Of a stretch of DNA of 9,752 bases, positions 1 to 6,634 are shown in pieces. Both the position numbers and the translations under genes were made by a program. Each line of letters starts with the position of its first letter. Position 1 is the stretch's first letter. Source of the DNA: Alphaproteobacteria bacterium (GTDB taxonomy: Bacteria; Pseudomonadota; Alphaproteobacteria; GCA-2731375); the NCBI GenBank assembly GCA_030746295.1, contig JASLMY010000187.1, positions 1 to 9,752 of the forward strand, given 5' to 3'. The notes beneath the pieces were generated by a model that had not been told where the DNA came from, made no database searches, and worked only from the letters and a program-made list of their open reading frames with translations.

Positions 1-681
1 GACGCCAACCTCACCGACGCGATCGACTACGCCCTGCTCGGCGCCTATCTCGGCGAGGTGCTGGTCGACCGGATACCGGTCCTGGAGGGTGTGCCCGCCA
101 CGGTCTCGGCGGAAGAGCTCAAATATCTCGGCTCCTGCGCCAGCGTCACCGGCGCCATCAGCATGTTCCATGTCGCCGGCGTGACGCCCGAGGCGCCGAC
201 AGCCACGCACGCCTTCGCCGGCGAGCCGGCCGCAGACGAACTCACGGTCAGCGATGAGGATCTCGCTCGCGTCCTGGACTCGCTGCGGACCTTCGACGGC
301 CCGCTCGACATGGTCATGCTCGGCAATCCGCAATACACCGTGCGCGAGCTGGCCCGGCTCGCACACTGGCTCGACGGGCGCAAGATCAGCGCGAACGTCG
401 AGCTGTTGGTCTGCACCAACAGCTTTCAGCGCACCCTTGCCGAGCGCATGGGACACGTGGCGACGATCGAGGCGGCCGGGGCCGAGATCCTGGACATCTG
501 CGGCTGCGGCGTGCGCGAGACGCGCTTTGGCCGGCATGCGGTGCGGGCAGCCGAACGGGTGGTCACGGACGGGGTGAAGTCGGCGCTCTATCTGCGCGAC
601 GCCGGCCAGGTGGGCGTCGCCGTCGATACCGCGGCCGAGTGCGTCGAGGCCGCCATCAGAGGAACTTGGCATGGCGGCTGA
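1..681 (+). CDS. Aconitase X catalytic (large) subunit, 3' part
   Basis: This is the C-terminal 226 residues of an aconitase X (AcnX, formerly DUF521) large subunit; the frame is open to the window edge, so the start lies outside. Characterised family members are dehydratases: cis-3-hydroxy-L-proline dehydratase in bacteria and mevalonate-5-phosphate dehydratase in archaea, both with an Fe-S cluster. The clearest signature is GSCASVTGAISMFHVAGVTP at about residues 44-63 of the fragment, followed by a VCT motif near residue 138 and the C-terminal VKSALYL...ECVEAA segment. Candidate Fe-S cysteines are C46, C138, C167 and C169. The end is unusual: DICGCGV stands where I expect a DTCxVV-like motif. 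The stop overlaps the start of the swivel subunit gene by 11 nt, typical of a two-subunit AcnX. Family assignment is firm; the substrate is unknown, and hydroxyproline is only one possibility. Confidence 0.85.
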   Translation, partial: DANLTDAIDYALLGAYLGEVLVDRIPVLEGVPATVSAEELKYLGSCASVTGAISMFHVAGVTPEAPTATHAFAGEPAADELTVSDEDLARVLDSLRTFDGPLDMVMLGNPQYTVRELARLAHWLDGRKISANVELLVCTNSFQRTLAERMGHVATIEAAGAEILDICGCGVRETRFGRHAVRAAERVVTDGVKSALYLRDAGQVGVAVDTAAECVEAAIRGTWHGG

Positions 682-1084
682 GCGGATCTTGCGCGGCCGA
701 TCGCGGGTACCGGGCAACGCTGCCGGCGAGGCCCTCGTCACCACCGAGCCACTCTGTTTCTCGCCGGAGTATTTCGACATTCCGACCGGCACCTACCTGG
801 AGCGCCGCCACCAGCTCTACGGCAAAAGCCTGGCCGGCCGTATCCTGGTTTTCCCCTGCGGCCGCGGCTTCTCGGGCGGTGCCTACTGTATCTACGCGCT
901 CGCCCGCCACGGCTGCGCGCCCGCCGGGGCGGTCGGCGCCAAGCTCGAATCCGTATCCCTGATCGGCATGGTGCTGGCCAGCATTCCGACCATCGATGAG
1001 TGCGAGAGCGATCCCCTTGAGATCATCCGAAACGGCCAGTCCGTCACCGTGGACGCCGACCACGGCCTCGTCCGCCTCGGTTGA
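671..1084 (+). CDS. Aconitase X swivel-domain (small) subunit
   Basis: A complete 137-residue DUF126/aconitase X swivel protein, the partner of the preceding large subunit; together they should form a heteromeric dehydratase. The ATG at 671 is preceded by AGAGGA (658-663) with 7-nt spacing, inside the end of the upstream gene, so translation is probably coupled. Recognisable parts are the N-terminal GEALVTTEPL (19-28), the RRH...GKSLAGRILVFP strand (45-62), the glycine-rich loop CGRGFSGGA (63-71), SLIGMVLASIP (96-106) and PLEIIRNGQSVTVD (115-128). Length fits the usual small subunit. The oddity is the loop: the family normally reads GRGSS or GRGST, and the first Ser corresponds to the catalytic Ser of aconitase. 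Here that position is Phe67, with Ser68 next to it. This could mean altered chemistry or a shifted serine in a divergent subfamily. Confidence 0.87.
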   Translation: MAAERILRGRSRVPGNAAGEALVTTEPLCFSPEYFDIPTGTYLERRHQLYGKSLAGRILVFPCGRGFSGGAYCIYALARHGCAPAGAVGAKLESVSLIGMVLASIPTIDECESDPLEIIRNGQSVTVDADHGLVRLG

Positions 1085-1090
1085 GGCGGG
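1071..1090. terminator. Hairpin between convergent genes, possible bidirectional terminator
   Basis: A perfect 7-bp inverted repeat, CCGCCTC (1072-1078) and GAGGCGG (1083-1089), closes a 4-nt GGTT loop. It spans the stop codon of the AcnX small subunit gene and lies just beyond the stop of the convergent oxidoreductase gene at 1098. The position suits a terminator serving both strands, but neither side has a T tract, so it may only stabilise 3' ends or be chance in GC-rich DNA. Confidence 0.35.
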
Positions 1091-1097
1091 CGTTGCG

Positions 1098-2156
1098 TCA
1101 GCCTGCGGGCTCGGCGCCGATCCGGACCAGGGTTTTGCCGATGTTGCCGCCGCGCAGCATCTCGATGAAGGCGTCGGGCGCGCGCTCCAGGCCATCCGCG
1201 ACGTGCTCGCGATATCGCAACCGGCCCGCCGCCAGCCAGGCGGCCATGGCCTCGATGGCTTCGGGGAAGCGCGGTGCATAGTCGTGGACGATGAAGCCCT
1301 CCATACGGAGCCGCTTGGCCAGCACATAGCCTTGCGGACGCAAGCCCCGGTGGTCGTGGATGGGCTTGTCGTAGTCGGCGATGTGGCCGATGACGACCCA
1401 GCGTCCCCAATCGTTCATGTGACGCCAGACCAAGTCGCCGACCTCGCCGCCGACGTGGTCGAGGTAGACGTCGACGCCGTTGGGACAGGCTTCGGCCATG
1501 GCCTGGCCGAGGTCGTCCGAGGCCCGGTAATTGATTGCCGCATCGAAGCCCAGCACGTCCGTCAGGAAGGCGACTTTCTCATCCGACCCGGCCAAGCCGA
1601 CGGCGCGACAGCCTTGGATCTTGGCGATCTGACCGGCGATGCTGCCGGTCGCACCGGCGGCGGTAGAGACGAGGACGGTCTCACCCGACTTCGGCCGGCC
1701 CAGATCGAGCAAGGCAAAATAGGCGGTCATGCCCGTGCGGCCGAGGACGCTGAGCGCCGTCGAGAGCGGGCCCCGAGCGGGGTCCACCTTGACGACGCCG
1801 GCGGCATCGTCGCTGCGGTCGCCGGCACCGTCACTGACACCGTAAAGCTGCCAGCCGAGCTTGGCCTCGATGAACTCGCCGACCCGAAAATCGGCGTGCC
1901 GGGATTCGACGATCTCGCCGACGACGGCGCCGGGAAGCACCGTGTCCAAGGCGACGACCTGGCCGTACTGGCCCTGGAACTCGGCCGGATCGCGCATGCG
2001 GAGCCGCTGCCAGGGGTCGAGCGAGAGATAGATGCCGCGGACCAGGAACTGGCCCGCCCGGGGCCGCGGCACCGGCGTTTCCACGATCCGGAAGTCGCCA
2101 GGCCGCGGCTGGCCCCGCGGGTAGGCGGTGAGCTGCACCTGTCTGTTCACGACCAT
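1098..2156 (-). CDS. NADP-dependent oxidoreductase, MDR superfamily (PTGR/CurA-like)
   Basis: A 352-residue zinc-independent medium-chain dehydrogenase/reductase of the group with prostaglandin reductase and CurA. Such enzymes usually reduce the double bond of alpha,beta-unsaturated ketones or aldehydes with NADPH. I place the start at the ATG of MVVNRQVQLT because homologues begin near this NRQ motif; the frame extends 21 codons further upstream, but that stretch looks non-coding. Visible features are SLDPWQRLRM (45-54), the Rossmann loop AAGATGSIAGQIAK (166-179), a SDEK motif (191-194) at the expected site for the NADP 2'-phosphate contact, and the terminal GGNIGKTLVRIG (336-347). No structural or catalytic zinc cysteine cluster is visible. 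No strong Shine-Dalgarno is seen. It diverges from the hydrolase-ligase pair and may be co-regulated with it. The physiological substrate cannot be told from sequence. Confidence 0.88.
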   Translation of the reverse strand: MVVNRQVQLTAYPRGQPRPGDFRIVETPVPRPRAGQFLVRGIYLSLDPWQRLRMRDPAEFQGQYGQVVALDTVLPGAVVGEIVESRHADFRVGEFIEAKLGWQLYGVSDGAGDRSDDAAGVVKVDPARGPLSTALSVLGRTGMTAYFALLDLGRPKSGETVLVSTAAGATGSIAGQIAKIQGCRAVGLAGSDEKVAFLTDVLGFDAAINYRASDDLGQAMAEACPNGVDVYLDHVGGEVGDLVWRHMNDWGRWVVIGHIADYDKPIHDHRGLRPQGYVLAKRLRMEGFIVHDYAPRFPEAIEAMAAWLAAGRLRYREHVADGLERAPDAFIEMLRGGNIGKTLVRIGAEPAG

Positions 2157-2236
2157 TGGAGAGGCTATCCGAGCGGTCCCATGGGCGACTATCCTGTGGG
2201 AGCCATGATCGCCGGTCAAACGAGCGAGGGATCACG
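2157..2236. promoter_or_regulatory. Divergent promoter region
   Basis: This 80-nt gap separates the start of the minus-strand oxidoreductase from the start of the plus-strand isochorismatase-family gene and must hold signals for both unless transcripts read through. It contains the 8-bp palindrome CCCATGGG (2178-2185), a possible operator core, and the Shine-Dalgarno GAGGG (2226-2230) six nt before the plus-strand ATG. I could not assign convincing -35 and -10 boxes on either strand. Confidence 0.4.
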
Positions 2237-2881
2237 ATGCATCCATTGAGCCGCGAGCGCACCGCTCTCATCGTCGTCGATATGCAGAACGGGTTCTGCT
2301 CACCGGAAGGCTCGCTAACGCGCATGGGCAAGGATACGACGATGTGCGTCGCCGCGGTGGCACCCTGCCGTCGCCTCGTCGATGCGGCGCACGGGGCGGA
2401 TGTGCCGGTGATCTACACCCGCATGGTCTACCGCGCCGACTATGCCGATCGGGGCCTCATGCCGCATGAGATCCGCCCCGCCTTGAAAGACCTGAAGGCC
2501 TGCGTCGACGGCACTTGGGATGCCGAGTTGGTGCCGGACTTCGTGCCCGAGGCGCGGGACCACGTCTTCGACAAGAATCGGCCCAGCGCCTTCTACAACT
2601 GCGGCATGGAAAGCGCGCTCCGCGCGCTCGACGTGAAGACGCTGGTCATCTGCGGCGTCACCACCAACATCTGCGTCGAAAGCACGGTCCGGGACGCGGG
2701 CCAACGCGACTACCGCACCTTCGTCGTTGCCGACGCGACTGGCGAGCTGGAGCAAGCCCGGCACGACGCGGCCTTGAAGTCGATGGCTTACTTCTTTGCG
2801 CACGTCGTCACCGTCGACGCCGTTGTCACCGCCTGGACCGGGGCCGGCGGCGACCAAGGGCAGGTGATGGCGGGCCCTTGA
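2237..2881 (+). CDS. Isochorismatase-family cysteine hydrolase
   Basis: A complete 214-residue cytosolic hydrolase of the isochorismatase-like fold. The ATG at 2237 is chosen because GAGGG lies six nt upstream and because the family begins with the strand seen in TALIVVDMQNGF. The catalytic triad is intact: Asp15 in VVDMQ, Lys113 in FDKNRPSAF and nucleophile Cys146 in GVTTNICVESTVRDA, with the family's cis-peptide segment VTTN at 141-144. The sequence around the nucleophile resembles the amidases RutB, biuret hydrolase and N-carbamoylsarcosine amidase more than true isochorismatases, so hydrolysis of a C-N bond in a small amide or carbamoyl compound is more likely than isochorismate cleavage. 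Its stop overlaps the TTG start of the acyl-CoA synthetase, so a plausible but untested idea is that it releases a carboxylic acid which the ligase then activates. Confidence 0.88.
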   Translation: MHPLSRERTALIVVDMQNGFCSPEGSLTRMGKDTTMCVAAVAPCRRLVDAAHGADVPVIYTRMVYRADYADRGLMPHEIRPALKDLKACVDGTWDAELVPDFVPEARDHVFDKNRPSAFYNCGMESALRALDVKTLVICGVTTNICVESTVRDAGQRDYRTFVVADATGELEQARHDAALKSMAYFFAHVVTVDAVVTAWTGAGGDQGQVMAGP

Positions 2882-4389
2882 ACCTCGTCGACAACCTGCT
2901 CGCGCACGCGCGGACCCGGCCGACGCACCCGGCGCTGATCCAGGGCGCGCGCATCGTCGACTACGCAGGCCTGGCCTCGCTCGTGACCCGACAGGCCGCG
3001 ACTTTCGCCGGCGCGGGTGTTCGCCAAGGCGACGTCGTCGGCACCTGCCTCGAGGACGACATCGACCACGTCGTCGTGCTCTTCGCGCTGGCGATGCTCG
3101 GCGCCGTGATCCTACCCATCGACGTGCGCTGGCACGCTTCGGAAAAGGCACGGGTCGCCGCCCGCTTCGGCGCCCGGTTCGTGCTTCTGGCGGCGGGCGA
3201 CGAGATTGCCGACGAAAGCAAGGCAATCCACCTCGACGACGGCTGGCGCAATCGCCTCGCCTCGGCGGAACCCTTCGAAGCGATCGCGCGTGGCGACTCG
3301 CTACCGCTCGTCGTCTCGCTCTCCTCCGGCACCAGCGGCGAGCCCAAGGGGCCCCTGATCACGCATCAGAACATGGCCGCCCGCTTTCAGGGCCACTGGG
3401 TCAGCCTGGGCTTCTCGCAGCACGACCGCTTCCTGCTCACGACGCCGCTCTACTACGGCGGCGGGCGGGGCTTCTCCATGTCCTATCTTCATGCCGGCGG
3501 CACGGTGATCTTGTTCCCGCCGCCCTTCGAGCCGGCCGCCCTGGTCGCCACCGCGCACCGATACCAGGCAACGACCGCTTTCCTGGTGCCGACGCAACTA
3601 CAGCGGCTCTTGGAGCTGCCGCCGGCCGAGCGGCCACTGCTCGACGGCCTCCGGCTGTTGATATCCAGCGGCTCGGCCCTTGGTGCCGGCGACCGCCGGG
3701 CCATCCGCGAGCGGATCCAGCCGACCTTCTACGACTACTACTCGTCCACCGAAGGCGGCGGCATCAGTGTGCAGACGCCCGCCGACCAAGACCGTTACCC
3801 CGACGCCGTCGGGCAGCCGATCTACCTCGTCGATCTACAGGTGGTGGACGACGACGGCCGGCCGACCGCGCCCGGCACGACGGGCCGCATCCGCTATTCC
3901 GGCCCCGGCGTCGCCACCGGCTTCCATGGCGGCGATGCCGAGCCCGATCCGACGGGCGGCGCCTTTTTCCGCGACGGCTGGTTCTATCCGGGCGACCTCG
4001 GCAGCCTGAACGAAGCCGGCTACCTGACGCTTTCCGGGCGGGCCAAGGACTTGATCATCCGCGGTGGCGTCAACATCTACCCTCGAGACATCGAGGCGGC
4101 GCTCTGCACCCATGCCCATGTGCGCGAGGCCGCCGTCGTCGGCTGGCCGTCGGCGGTATACGGCGAGGAAGTCGCCGCCTTCGTGGTGCCGCAGGGCTCG
4201 GAAGTCGAAGCGGTCGACCTGATCGCGCATTGCCGCGCGCATCTCAGCCCCTACAAGGTGCCGGCGGCGGTGTTCTTCCTCGACGCGCTGCCGATCACCA
4301 CGAGCGGCAAGCTCTCCAAGAAGGACCTCGTCGCGCGATTGCCGAGGCTTGAAGCCGACAATTCGGATCGAGCCGGCAACGAGACGTGA
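2878..4389 (+). CDS. AMP-dependent acyl-CoA synthetase (class I adenylate-forming)
   Basis: A complete 503-residue ANL-superfamily ligase that converts a carboxylic acid, ATP and CoA to an acyl-CoA through an acyl-adenylate. All core motifs are present: the phosphate loop SLSSGTSGEPKG (147-158), YYSSTE (287-292), Asp373 in YPGDLG, Arg388 in SGRAKD, the hinge segment RGGVNIYPRDIE (395-406) and catalytic Lys478 in TTSGKLSKKD. The frame stays open upstream, but that part is antisense-like readthrough inside the isochorismatase-family gene; homology begins at NLVDNLLAHA. The only nearby start is TTG at 2878, which overlaps the preceding TGA as TTGA, so translation is probably coupled termination-reinitiation; the Shine-Dalgarno is weak. 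The substrate is unclear: size and motifs fit medium-chain, aromatic or branched acids. It ends 12 nt before the convergent acyl-CoA dehydrogenase gene. Confidence 0.92.
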   Translation: MNLVDNLLAHARTRPTHPALIQGARIVDYAGLASLVTRQAATFAGAGVRQGDVVGTCLEDDIDHVVVLFALAMLGAVILPIDVRWHASEKARVAARFGARFVLLAAGDEIADESKAIHLDDGWRNRLASAEPFEAIARGDSLPLVVSLSSGTSGEPKGPLITHQNMAARFQGHWVSLGFSQHDRFLLTTPLYYGGGRGFSMSYLHAGGTVILFPPPFEPAALVATAHRYQATTAFLVPTQLQRLLELPPAERPLLDGLRLLISSGSALGAGDRRAIRERIQPTFYDYYSSTEGGGISVQTPADQDRYPDAVGQPIYLVDLQVVDDDGRPTAPGTTGRIRYSGPGVATGFHGGDAEPDPTGGAFFRDGWFYPGDLGSLNEAGYLTLSGRAKDLIIRGGVNIYPRDIEAALCTHAHVREAAVVGWPSAVYGEEVAAFVVPQGSEVEAVDLIAHCRAHLSPYKVPAAVFFLDALPITTSGKLSKKDLVARLPRLEADNSDRAGNET

Positions 4390-4401
4390 ACGACAGCCCC
4401 G

Positions 4402-5598
4402 CTAATCGCTGGCGAGGCGGGCGCTCATGCCGGCGCCGGCCTGCTGGTTCATGTGGCGCGAGACCAGCAGGCTCAGGATCTCGCTGGAGCCGTCGCCGAT
4501 CTGGAAGAGTTTGCACTCGCGATAGAAACGCTCGACGGGGTGGTCCTTGGTCAGGCCATGGCCGCCCAGGAACTGCACCGCCTGCTGCGTCACCTCGGTG
4601 CAGACGCCGCTGGCGAAGAGCTTGGCCATCGAGGCGGCGATCGACGCATCAGGCGTTTCCGCCTCGGCCAGCGCCGCCGCGTGATAGGACAGTTGCCGTG
4701 CCGCTTCGATCTTGGCCGCCAATTCCGCCGCCCGAAAGCGGAGCGCCTGGAACTGGGCCAGCGGCCGGCCGAATTGCTCTCGCGTCTGCATATATCCGAG
4801 CGCATAGTCCAACGCCCCTTGGGCCACGCCGACGCAGCGGGCGCCATAGATCGCCCGGGTCTTGGCGAAGCCGACCTGGATATAGCGGAAGCCGGCGCCC
4901 GGCTCGCCCATCAGCGCCGAGGCCGGCACCCGGCAATCCTCGAAGACGAGCTCCGCGATCGGGTTGGCGGTATGCGCAATGGTCTCGTAGGTCTGGCCGA
5001 CCGAGAAGCCAGGCGTGCCCGGCTCGATCAGGAAGAGGCCGATGCCCTCGCCCCGCGGCGCCTCCCGGTCGGTGCGCGCGAACAGGACCACGAGGTCGGC
5101 GCGGCTGCCGTTGGTGATGAAGATCTTGCGGCCGTTGATCACCCAGTCGTCGCCGTCGGCACGCGCGAAGGTCTGGATCGAGGCGGCGTCCGAGCCCGCC
5201 TCGGTCTCGGTCAGGGCAAAGGCGGTGATGATCTCGCCTGCTGCCACCCGGGGCAGGAAGCGGCGCTGCTGCGCCTCGCTGCCGGCGAAGATAAGCGGCC
5301 CCGTCAGCAGCGTCACCGGATAGCTGGCGGCCGAGAACCAGACCGCCGAGATCTCCTCCAGGATCAGCGCGGAAGAGAGCGTGTCGAGCCCCAGGCCGCC
5401 GAACTCCGTCGGCACGTCGAGCCCCATGAAGCCCCGCTCGGCCATCAGCTCCAAGACCTCGCGCGGCAGGGCTGCGCCGGCGCGCTCCACCTCGGCGGCG
5501 ATCGGCGCCAGCTCGTCACGGGCGAAGCGGCGGGCTGCCTCCTTGAGGCGGCGTTGCTCGTCGGTCAGCCGATAGGTCGATGCGGGCGACGGGTCCAT
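4402..5598 (-). CDS. Acyl-CoA dehydrogenase family protein with Asp at the catalytic base position
   Basis: A complete 398-residue FAD flavoprotein; the family oxidises acyl-CoA at C2-C3 and passes electrons to ETF. The ATG at 5598 has GGAAGG (5605-5610) six nt upstream, which excludes the much longer open frame reaching back to 6057. Domains run as expected: N-terminal helices (about 11-115), middle barrel with FALTETEAGSDAA (127-139) and WVINGRKIFITNGSRAD (152-168), C-terminal helices with REQFGRPLAQFQ (273-284) and QFLGGHGLTKDHPVERFYR (342-360). The notable feature is IGDGSSEI (367-374): canonical enzymes have Glu (IYEGT or IGEGT) where this has Asp369. The alternative base site of the isovaleryl-CoA type appears to be Thr247, so Asp369 is the only candidate carboxylate I see. 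It lies 23 nt after the amidohydrolase gene and is last in the minus-strand run. Confidence 0.92.
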   Translation of the reverse strand: MDPSPASTYRLTDEQRRLKEAARRFARDELAPIAAEVERAGAALPREVLELMAERGFMGLDVPTEFGGLGLDTLSSALILEEISAVWFSAASYPVTLLTGPLIFAGSEAQQRRFLPRVAAGEIITAFALTETEAGSDAASIQTFARADGDDWVINGRKIFITNGSRADLVVLFARTDREAPRGEGIGLFLIEPGTPGFSVGQTYETIAHTANPIAELVFEDCRVPASALMGEPGAGFRYIQVGFAKTRAIYGARCVGVAQGALDYALGYMQTREQFGRPLAQFQALRFRAAELAAKIEAARQLSYHAAALAEAETPDASIAASMAKLFASGVCTEVTQQAVQFLGGHGLTKDHPVERFYRECKLFQIGDGSSEILSLLVSRHMNQQAGAGMSARLASD

Positions 5599-5621
5599 TG
5601 CTTGCCTTCCCCTTTGGAACG

Positions 5622-6503
5622 CTAAGTCACGCCGCGCCGGTCGAGCTTGTAGAGGCGGATCAGGTTGTCGCGGAGGAACTTCCGCTTCGGCTCCGGGCGC
5701 AGCTCCAGGGCCTCTATCTCGCGCCGCGTACGCTCGAAGTCGAGGACGGGGAAGTCGGTGCCGAAGATCACCTTGTCCTGGCCGTAGGTGTTGATGAAGT
5801 TGACGAAGCTCGCCGGCCAGTATTTCGGGCTGTGGGCGTCGGAGCCGAGATAGACGTTCTTGTGCTTCCAGGCCATGGCGATCGCCTCGTCGGCCCAGGG
5901 GATGCCGACGTGAATGCCGACCAACTTGAGCTCGGGGAAGTCGCAGGCGACGCCGTCCATAGTGATCGGCCGGCCAACCGAGCGGATCGGATAGTCGGCC
6001 GCGTAGACCATCGACTGGCCGATCTGATGCTGGATCGGCACGTCGAGCTCGCAGCACTTGGCATAGATCGGATACCAGCGGGCGTGGTCGATCGGCAGCT
6101 CGAACCAGTGCGGATAGCCGTGCGCGCCGACATAGCCGCGCCGCTCGACCGCGTCCTGGAGCTCGTAGACGGCCCGCATTCCCTGCGTCGGGTCGATGCC
6201 GCAGAGGCCGAAGAAGCGGTCCGGGTGCTCAGCGAGCGCCCGGTCCACGACCTCCAGCGGCATGTGGTAGCAGGACGGGTGGCCCAAGCGGCCGCACTTG
6301 GCGGCAATCAGGAAGGCGCGCTCGATGCCGGCGGTGTCCATGCGGCGCAGCATCTCGTCGAGCTCGACGCCCTTCCGGGTCGCCGCGTCGACCCGCATCT
6401 TGTCGCCGAAGAACTGGTCGCGCCATTCGGGCCGGAAGGCGAGCGCCTCGGCGTTGTAGATGTTGACGACACCGTCGATGGCGAGCACGTCGTGGTCGGT
6501 CAT
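5622..6503 (-). CDS. ACMSD-like amidohydrolase (amidohydrolase 2 family) lacking the HxH metal motif
   Basis: A complete 293-residue TIM-barrel protein of the amidohydrolase 2 group, which contains decarboxylases, hydratases and hydrolases acting on aromatic or keto acids. The barrel end is clear: LKLVGIHVG (192-200) with His198, the YLGSDAHSPKYW segment (218-229) and VIFGTDFP (245-252) with Asp250. The first strand, however, reads IDGVVNIYN (9-17) where metal-dependent members read DxHxH, so both histidines are replaced (Val12, Asn14). The strand-5 histidine also seems replaced, by Gln160 in VPIQHQIG, though neighbouring His159 leaves this open. I believe close relatives share the VVN sequence, which would make this a distinct, uncharacterised subfamily. 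The ATG at 6503 has only a distant GGAG upstream. It lies between the corrinoid fusion and the dehydrogenase, so a step in the same pathway is likely. Confidence 0.85.
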   Translation of the reverse strand: MTDHDVLAIDGVVNIYNAEALAFRPEWRDQFFGDKMRVDAATRKGVELDEMLRRMDTAGIERAFLIAAKCGRLGHPSCYHMPLEVVDRALAEHPDRFFGLCGIDPTQGMRAVYELQDAVERRGYVGAHGYPHWFELPIDHARWYPIYAKCCELDVPIQHQIGQSMVYAADYPIRSVGRPITMDGVACDFPELKLVGIHVGIPWADEAIAMAWKHKNVYLGSDAHSPKYWPASFVNFINTYGQDKVIFGTDFPVLDFERTRREIEALELRPEPKRKFLRDNLIRLYKLDRRGVT

Positions 6504-6525
6504 GGCGCGACATCCGCTCCGAACG

Positions 6526-6559
6526 GGGCGCGGCCAATCCCGAAGGCGTGGCCGCGTCC
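6526..6559 (-). other. Intercistronic stem-loop with UUCG tetraloop
   Basis: CGCGGCCA (6529-6536) and TGGCCGCG (6549-6556) are a perfect 8-bp inverted repeat, extendable to 6526/6559 with one G-T pair on the plus strand. On the minus strand, which is the transcript of the surrounding genes, the 12-nt loop reads CGCCTTCGGGAT and can fold further as CC-UUCG-GG, an exceptionally stable tetraloop. It starts 23 nt upstream of the amidohydrolase ATG, so it could protect or separate transcripts of the cluster. No T tract follows on the minus strand. Confidence 0.6.
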
Positions 6560-6566
6560 GATGAGA

Positions 6567-6634
6567 AACCCGCTCTCCCCAAGCCCGAGAGGCAGTGAGG
6601 ATAGCGAGTTCCCATCGCCGACGCCATTCGGGCT
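6567..6634. repeat. Imperfect palindrome, REP-like intergenic element
   Basis: Two interleaved inverted repeats fill the rest of the gap between the corrinoid fusion and the amidohydrolase: an imperfect 12-bp pair (6567-6578 with 6599-6610, two mismatches) and the perfect 7-bp pair AGCCCGA (6582-6588) with TCGGGCT (6628-6634), the latter reaching into the stop codon of the fusion gene. A small alternative stem CTCTC/GAGAG (6573-6577, 6587-6591) also exists. The style resembles repetitive extragenic palindromes, but only one copy is in the window, so repetitiveness is not shown. Confidence 0.35.

Noticed and set aside
996..2249. A 417-codon plus-strand open frame antisense to the MDR oxidoreductase
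   Set aside because: The minus strand carries a full oxidoreductase with its NADP motif; the plus frame is low-complexity, has no family signature and runs through two gene boundaries.
2237..2881. Isochorismatase of siderophore biosynthesis (entB-like)
   Set aside because: No carrier-protein domain or siderophore genes are nearby, and the motif around the nucleophile is more like amidases of the same fold.
4390..4401. Terminator between the ligase and dehydrogenase stops
   Set aside because: Only 12 nt separate the stops and I saw no convincing uninterrupted stem or T tract there.
5599..6057. Longer N-terminus for the acyl-CoA dehydrogenase (frame open to 6057)
   Set aside because: The extension is Arg/Pro-rich, overlaps the amidohydrolase gene, and a proper ribosome binding site plus family-typical N-terminus occur at ATG 5598.
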